64,000 bases of DNA from Cyanoderma ruficeps (taxonomy: Eukaryota > Chordata > Aves > Passeriformes > Timaliidae). Of the stretch, positions 58,316 through 64,000 are shown piece by piece. Where the stretch lies: the NCBI GenBank assembly GCA_008694505.1, contig VZDJ01000219.1, positions 12,224,010-12,288,009 of the forward strand. The letters run 5' to 3'. A model generated the notes under the pieces. That model was not told where the DNA came from and ran no database searches. It worked only from the letters and a program-made list of their open reading frames with translations. Every line of letters starts with the position of its first letter. The stretch's first letter is position 1. The translations under genes were made by a program, and so were the position numbers.

Positions 58316-61300
58316 GTAAGCACCGTCGGGGCGCGGGCGGGGGGGCCGTGGCCGCTGCCATTTTGCGGTGCGGCAGGGCCGGGCCGGCCGCGCTGCCTCC
58401 CTCGCCCCGGCGCCCCGGAGGATGGGAGCCATCTTACCGAGCGAGGGGACGCTGCCGGGGCCGGCGCGGGCTGTCACCGCGCTCGCCGCGCACCTGTGTC
58501 CTGGCCCGGCCGCCCGCGCTCCCCGCGCCGCTTTTTCTCCCGTCAGGAATAAGAGGCACCATCCTTCTGCCCAGCAACTCGCTGCGGAGTTCGGTGGAGT
58601 TTTTTTCCCCCGTTGGAAGGGGGGTTTTTTGAGCGCAGTGCAGATGAGGAGGGCAGGAGGGAGCGTTCCCATCTCCTGCGGCTCCGGCTGAACGCTGTCA
58701 GAGGCTCTTTGTCTGGCCAGGCCTGAGGTTCCTGAGCTGTGAGACCTTGGCGGTGGCCGGGGAAAGGCCGTGTCATGGCCTGACAGACTTCACGGGCAGC
58801 AAACAAACCTTGCCTCTTATTCAGGCTGACTTTTTTTAAAAAAAAAAATTCTCTACACTCACAAATTTTTTTAATTGTAATATAATTAATAAGAAGCAGA
58901 ACTGATGGAATTGTAGGAGTTCTGAAAGAACATAGATGCATTTAGTAATCTTTGTGTCATTTGCTTTTGAAACCAAGTATAAGAGATGTTTCTCAGTGTA
59001 ACCTTTTATTTGCAGCCATACGTGTATATTTCTTGTAGTTTTCAGTTGTTTGTTTTGGGGTTTTCTTGTCTATTTCTTCAATATGTTTTTCAACATCAAG
59101 GTTCCTTGCTGGAGGATACTCTGGGCTTTAAGTATTGATGCAGGGTTTGAAGATTAGCTCCTTTGACAGGACTAATACCGAATCTTGCTCTCCAGTTTCA
59201 GCAGAGCTACTGATGCCGGACAGATCGTGCTGGTGCGTGCAGTGCTTGGCAGGCAGGATTGTGTTCCTTTGGGAACACTCAGTGTTCCTGCTGCGTGCTC
59301 TGGGAGGTGGGGAGCACTTGTCACAGAGTGAAGGGGCGATTTCAGGAAGATGCTGACAGCAGCTTAATTTGTTTGTGGAATAATTCAGGCTTGTGGATAC
59401 TCTTCAGCGTTTCTTGGGAAGAATCCCTTGGTCTCTGGCGGTGAAAGGCTGCTGTGGGTCTGAGGTCTGTGCGTCTCTTAGCTTTGTTTTGCAGAGGAAA
59501 GCAGGGATCTCTCGCAGACATGTGCTCGGTGATGCAGTTGTGGGAGGGTCTCACTTTGTAAACAGAAGCTCGCAGAGGTACTTTCACAACAGTTGCCTTT
59601 ACAACGTGCTCCACAGAACTGCAGCTGGTACAGTGACAAAACCGTGCTAGTGACAGAGCCTGTTATTTGAATATGCAGCGAGGGTTGACTTTTCAGTAAA
59701 ACTGCCTTACCTGCGTGCTGTAGTTAGCCTTGCTGGGTTGTGCTGGTGACTTGAAAGCACAGCTGCATTCCTAAAAACAAAAAAGGCAAAGAAAAAAAGC
59801 ATTTTTTATGCAGCCAGAGGTCCTGCTAGGGTTGCATTTTTTATTCAGTAAGTAAATGCATGTTGTCTGAGTGGTCCTTCATTTTAGCCCCACTGCTTGT
59901 GGAATGGGAGAAGACGGGGATTTTCCTCTATGACAACTTACTGCTGGGACAATTCAAGTCTTTTAATGGTTGAACGTGACATAACCAGGTCTGCTCTTCA
60001 GGTCATGTACTCATTTAGGCATTTAATTCCAGTCTCATCTGTGTTTGATAACTGGAATCAACTTTTTTTTTTTCTTGAGAACTTTCTAAAACTTAAAACA
60101 AAAACCCCAAAAAAGCATCATGAATCCCTGGGAGTTGCTCCCAGCTGTTTGTCATAGCTGGGCTACTCTTACCAGGTATCAGCTTTATGCTGCCTGCTGA
60201 TGGGGCTCCTCCACCTTTACAGCAAGACCGTCTCAGAGCTTTTAGTTTTGAAGTTCATGACTCTTGAGTGTGCCACTGCTGCTCAGACTTCCTGTTTTGC
60301 CAGGAGGGAAGTGTGTGTGTGTATTTCACGTGTCTGTGTCTGCCCCTTGCAAGATTTGAATTTTTCGATAGATACTTGCTTTGAAAAGGCCGATTTCTGA
60401 AATGTCAGGAGTGCTTGCAGCGGAGGGCCAGAATTTGGTTTAGTCTTAAGTGGGATGCAAAGTCCCCGCATTTAAATAATGCCTCTGGGCAGGAGGGGTG
60501 GTGGCAGGTATTGTTTTGCATGGGGATTTGTTAATAGCCCTGGCACCTGCTGCTCTCAAACACTGCCCCAAACAGGGGAGGTTGCTCAGGTACCATTCAG
60601 TTGTAAAGAAAGATGTGCATATTCTGAAGTACAGCTATTTTAAGTGCCAAGTTAATCTTCCCTCACGGGTGTCTGAAGTTCCCAGCAGCTCCTGACAGAT
60701 TTCAGTTTTGTGGGGAAGGAAATGATAGCATCACTTCTTGGGTCTTGTTCTCCAGAGGTGGTGATACTGTGACTGCTGGCTTGCTGCCTTGTGCACATGT
60801 TGGGCTATGGCCGTTTAAATTTAAATGGGTGGTTGTTCTCGAACGTCTCTGTTCTTTACCACCCTGATGTGAATTTGTCTCTGGTGTTTCCCTGGCATTT
60901 CCAAGTTGCAGAGGCCCTGGACAGCATCATGTCGAGTTGGAGAGAAAAGTGAGTCCAGACTCCAATGCTGAGAAGGGTGGATACAGCCACAGAAGGTCTG
61001 AGTGCCATAGATGCTGCTTGAATTTGTTTTAGATGCTGAGGAATTGGAGCAGGTGGACTTGTTTCTTGCAGAACTGTCATGTGGAAATTTTGCTTTTCTA
61101 ATGTAACTTTTGATACCATAATGCTTCAGTTTGTTGGCTTGTTGGTTTTTAGTTACTACACGCAAAGTATGTTTGAGACATTTGGTTTTGAGGAGCAGAG
61201 AGTTCTTGGATTCAGGTACATCTGGGGCACTCCTGATGTGTGTACATTTTACATTCACAAGCTGTTTTCTCCGTGGGACCCTGATGGTTTCAGACTTCAG

Positions 61301-64000
61301 GATGTCCAGAGGCTTGCATGAGGCTCAGTGTTCCTTTTCATTATTATTCCCTTATTGTCCTTTTCCTACAATGCTGGAGTGTGGTGTTTGGGTAGTAACA
61401 GTGAGGAACTGAGGTACAGGGAAATCTAGAGCCAGATGTTTTATCCCTAAGAATGTCTGCTTCCAAGGGCTGGGTGTGAAGAATGAGTGAGGCGTGTGTG
61501 TAAGGCTCCTGGAAGGTTTTTGCTTTACCAGAATCACACTGTTAGCCCTGTGTTAGAAGTACTGAAGGCCAGCAAAGTCCTCTCTAGAATTAATGCATGA
61601 TGAACTTGGGTTCTGTTCTTTTCTGCAGTTATGGGAGGGTGTTCTTATTATAAAGTGTTGGTGTTGCCTTTGTGAGAGTTACTCTGGTGCTTGGTTTATT
61701 AACTGATGTGTCTGGTGCCATTTCTCTCTCTGCTAAAAATAAAATGAAGGAACCAAAGCCACGTGATCCTCACTACTCCTGAAAACATTTCTGAAAGAAT
61801 CTCCTACTACAGACTGTTGATCCGAAGTGTAACTAATTACTGATAACATCAGTATATCCCTGAGATACAGTAGATTTGGCAGTGGTTTGTTTTAGCAGGG
61901 ACCATAGATTTCCTTGGTCAATTGGCATCTTCCTGGTGAGGAGATGGATTCTGTTTGTCTGTCAGTGATTCCTGCAAGCATCATCTCCCACTCTGTGCAC
62001 CTGGCGAGGACAGGGTCTTTGTGTGCTACTGTGCCCATGCCTCTGATCTTGCACACATCCCTCTTTGCCACTAGGATTTACACCGTTTGGAAGATGCTGT
62101 TATTTCACAGAAAACAGCATGTAACTGGACCTTGCCCTGCTGTGCAGCCTGATGGCACCCACCAGGCCTTGTACTGAAGGGCATTCCTGTTTCAAATAGC
62201 TCTAAACTTACCTATAAAGGACTTCAGCCTGGTGGATGTCCAGAAGAATGGGAATTTCCACAGTGAGGGCCCTATCCTGGCTTGTGTTACTGCTTGACCA
62301 TAAATTTTTGAGGTCCTTAATGACTTCATGCTCTCACAGTGTGATGATGCTGCATTGCCACCCGGTCGTGGTGGAGGTGTGAATGGGTGGGTGTTGGGAG
62401 CTGTCATAGGAGGACCTGCTGTGTGTGAGGGTGTGAGAGCAGCTCAGGATCCAGAGCTCTGCTGCACAGCGGGTTGGATCATGGAAGTGTTTTATTGTAG
62501 CATTTGGCTGAGATTGCCCTTCCTCTCCTTGTTTCATTGTATTTGTTCTCTGATTGCTGATTAGGTGTGAAATATCTGTTTGTGTACTTTGTGTTACAGG
62601 AAATGACTTGGTTTCTCTAGAAAATACCTGGTGTGCCGAGTGAAATTTGAATGACTGATGCTTTTGCGGCTCATGTTCTGAAGCTGAGCCTGTCTGTTTG
62701 CAAATAGCAAAACCAGTGGTATTTTCTTGCAGATTGGGCAGTTTTGAAAGTGATGTTTTACGGGATGTAGTGACAGACACCTCTGTGTAGTTTCTGCTTT
62801 CTAAATTTAAAACTCTAATTTTAAAACTTGAACAGAACAGGAGTTGTTCAAGCAATGTCCTGGTTAATATACTCTTGGCAGTTTTAAGTCTGGCAATAGT
62901 AGCAATTAAATTGGCTTTTGCAGGTGTTTTTTTTTGGGCTGCATGCTGCCTATTAGGCTCTGCTAAATGGCTGTATGTGCTGGTGATTTCTTTTGGAAGG
63001 GTGTATCACCCACAAGTTGAACCTTTTTCCCTTAACAAATCTTAGGTTGTGGAGGGTAAACTGATTCAAGTTTTACTGTTACAAGTTCTTCTCAAGCCTT
63101 GATAAAATCAATGATAGTGGCTCAGTTTGATGCTGTAGGAGCAACCTTTGACTGCAGAGCAGTATATTCTGCATGAAGTCAGGGATTTGTTCATTGCCTC
63201 TTGCAATGTAGCAGCTTCTTGTTGCACCTTATTACACCCTTGTTCCCAGAAGTGGGGTTAAACTGTGTGATGTGCAACAATTATTAATTGTTCGGGTTTT
63301 TTTAAATTTCCCCAAGTTAACTGAACAAATCTATAGCTCACTCAAGAGGTGAACTCTGAGTATGGTCAGCAAGCTACTTGATCCCCAAGAAAATAGCAGT
63401 GTTCTCTAAGATATAATTGAGATGGTATTTCATAAAAATATATGAAATAACTCAGAAATCGGTGTTATGGATGATGATCAATTTTCAGTGCAGTCGCTTG
63501 GAATATACTGCTTTTCTTGCCTGTGACTGACAGCTTATATATAGTAACTTTGATTGCTTTTCAATTATTTGCTCTGGCATTTAGAAAGGCAAAGGGAATA
63601 GAAACATGAGAAAGAAGAAATCTTAGTAGGCAGGGGGTTGTCCTGGGAGTTAAAAAAAAATCAACAGTTTAGGTGAATGCCACTTTTAATACCAAAAAAC
63701 TATGACCTATGTTTTGTTCTGTCGGCACAGGCCCATCTGGTGCAGAATGGTAACACAAGGGAGTTTGGCATGGCTGCAGAGCTGTGGTGCCATGCTGAGG
63801 AAAGCTGAGGTGGAAGGTTTGGAGTCGCACTGGTTCAGTCCTGGGTAGGAGCACAGGCATTGCTTTGGCTGATCTGGGTGGGTGCTCCTGAGCCCAGTGC
63901 CCGGGAGAGGGGAAGGTGCTGCCCACGTGTTGGAGCAGGTGCCAGCTGAATTGCTCTGCTCTTGTTAAATTAGAAATCTGGTTCCAGTGTGGCTGCTGAC
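58316..64000. other. NSD1 intron, right edge
   Basis: 5.7 kb of intron, GC-rich for the first 400 bases and then ordinary AT-richer sequence. I looked on the plus strand for a continuation resembling human VKVTKTIKNGFLHFENF and found none. No interspersed repeat recognised. Confidence 0.6.

Larger units (their letters stand above)
55900..58500 (+). promoter_or_regulatory. NSD1: NSD1 CpG-island promoter
   Basis: Extremely GC- and CpG-rich. It contains a reverse CCAAT box (ATTGG, 57262-57266), several CCATTTTG / GCCATCTT YY1-like sites (56887, 57623, 58357, about 58428), long G runs at 56,945-57,000 and 57,120-57,240, and a 15-base tandem pair starting GGGCAGCGCCGAGTC (56156-56185). No TATA box. 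Confidence 0.7.

Noticed and set aside
57903..58361. Arg/Pro-rich minus-strand frame opposite NSD1
   Set aside because: It is the antisense shadow of the acidic GAG/GAC tract.

Overview
The window is nuclear DNA of a bird, most likely a neognath. Four vertebrate genes with GT-AG introns lie in the order UIMC1 (minus strand), ZNF346 (plus), FGFR4 (plus), NSD1 (plus), which is the order known from human 5q35. The interspersed repeats are almost all CR1 LINE fragments, the dominant repeat of birds. Introns are short and the spaces between genes are compact and GC-rich. Two isolated N positions show that this is a draft assembly.

Layout. 1-30.15 kb: UIMC1 (RAP80), read right to left, with eight coding exons visible and one probable untranslated first exon. 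The C-terminal exons lie beyond the left edge. About 30.15-30.50 kb: a CpG-rich promoter shared by UIMC1 and ZNF346. 30.5-38.7 kb: ZNF346, complete in seven coding exons (283 codons). 38.7-43.4 kb: intergenic, with an AT-rich block at 42.27-42.42 kb that looks like a regulatory element, then a CpG island. 43.4-49.5 kb: FGFR4, complete in 17 coding exons (800 residues once a small assembly duplication in the transmembrane exon is discounted). 49.5-57.3 kb: intergenic, with a degenerate minisatellite, a CA-rich stretch, a CpG island without a visible gene, and the very GC-rich NSD1 promoter island. 57.69-58.32 kb: the first coding exon of NSD1. From there to the right edge is NSD1 intron.

The genes do not form one pathway. 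UIMC1 reads K63-linked ubiquitin and SUMO at DNA breaks for the BRCA1-A complex. ZNF346 binds double-stranded RNA through four zinc fingers. FGFR4 is a receptor tyrosine kinase for FGFs. NSD1 is a histone H3K36 methyltransferase. Their proximity is conserved synteny. I found no undescribed system. The most informative oddities are CR1 sequence lying against both splice sites of one ZNF346 intron, a CR1 inserted into a CR1, a 32-base assembly artefact in FGFR4, a phenylalanine in place of the human FGFR4 hinge cysteine, a long acidic tract in NSD1, and two candidate conserved non-coding elements.

All exon boundaries were read by eye from splice consensus, reading phase and remembered human proteins. 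No alignment was run.
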